DNA from: Planctomycetota bacterium
GTDB lineage: Bacteria > Planctomycetota > JAJSAM01 > JAJVHW01
DNA length: 61,250 bases
Direction of reading: 5' to 3'
Assembly: GCA_021776825.1 (NCBI GenBank)
Contig: JAJFFG010000080.1
Span: forward strand, 1 to 61,250
Shown: positions 61,055-61,250 of the stretch, in pieces
How positions within the stretch are numbered: position 1 is the first letter of the stretch
How the letters are laid out: each line of letters begins with the position of its first letter
Notes under the pieces: model-generated
The model's input: the letters and a program-made list of their open reading frames with translations, nothing else
What the model was told of the DNA's origin: nothing
Databases searched by the model: none
Translations under genes and position numbers: made by a program

Positions 61055-61250
61055 CGCGGGAGATGAGGCCACGCGAGGCTGCGACCGACGGGGAGCGCTC
61101 TCGCCCGCGAGGTGACGCAGCCGCGGAGCCGACCAGAAACAGGGGAGGCGCGGCGATTGCCTCATGCCCCGGTCAGCGTCACCAACCAACCGCCCGCAAT
61201 CGACGTGGGGGGGCCCCCCCCCCCCCCCGCACGACGCACCCCGGCCCGCC

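Larger units (their letters stand above)
60754..61250. other. Repeat-containing end of window
   Basis: No gene supported. It holds an inverted copy of repeat family 1 (60857-60954), an inverted copy of family 2 (61026-61054), and near the end a run of seven G followed by about sixteen C (61206-61229) that may be a sequencing or assembly artefact. Confidence 0.6.

Overview
The window is a high-GC (roughly two-thirds G+C) bacterial chromosome segment. The mix of genes fits a planctomycete or a close relative, but that assignment is inferred from gene content only. Supporting genes include a transmembrane Ser/Thr kinase with an N-terminal sensor, an FHA-trypsin fusion, a VIT-vWA protein, a DUF1570-like metallopeptidase, a lamin-tail-domain exoprotein, a PilZ protein, and many secreted or membrane proteins. 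UGA is a normal stop for most genes here. In three genes, however, an in-frame UGA is best read as selenocysteine, so the organism very probably makes selenoproteins.

Layout. 1-4.4 kb: two GT-C-like membrane proteins and a convergent SGNH hydrolase. 4.46-20.48 kb: an integrative element of about 16 kb inserted in the 3' end of a tRNA-Cys gene. It is bounded by a perfect 56-bp direct repeat, with the intact tRNA at the right end and a tyrosine integrase next to the left repeat. Just inside each end lies the same 21-bp doublet of GGGCACCTT, a likely integrase arm site. The element carries a leftward replication-type operon (two HTH proteins, a zinc-ribbon protein, a primase-helicase), a six-repeat zinc-ribbon protein ending in a Vsr-like nuclease domain, a proteasome-beta-like protein, a DUF5343-like protein, a ribbon-helix-helix protein, a Panacea-domain protein with a two-helix membrane partner, and four overlapping small membrane genes, at least three of them paralogous. 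No capsid or conjugation genes were seen.

20.5-37.3 kb: a small basic protein with a very strong bidirectional terminator, an ABC exporter pair, a sulfotransferase, a cupredoxin-like protein, a DUF4126 protein, an FHA protein next to a lipoprotein with a U-T-W-C thioredoxin motif, a DUF2807 protein, a lamin-tail protein, a GT-C-like protein, PilZ, Lgt and the receptor-like kinase. 37.3-53.5 kb: tRNA-Leu(UAA) with a partial duplicate, a metallopeptidase, malate dehydrogenase, FHA-trypsin, then a secreted selenoprotein candidate transcribed divergently from selD (itself Sec-containing), a degenerate GGDEF protein, SerS, TatD, a MoxR ATPase and a VIT-vWA protein. 53.5-61.25 kb: an envelope-glycan region (TPR membrane protein, GT4, GDP-mannose 4,6-dehydratase, another GT, dolichyl-phosphate-mannose-synthase-like GT2).

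The most interesting content is the selenoprotein set: SelD supplies selenophosphate, a UxxC thioredoxin-like lipoprotein is a consumer, and the protein divergent from selD looks like a family I do not recognise. Its UGA is followed by a perfect 7-bp stem with a GGA loop at SECIS distance. The host chromosome also holds three families of dispersed palindromic intergenic repeats, several of them abutting stop codons.
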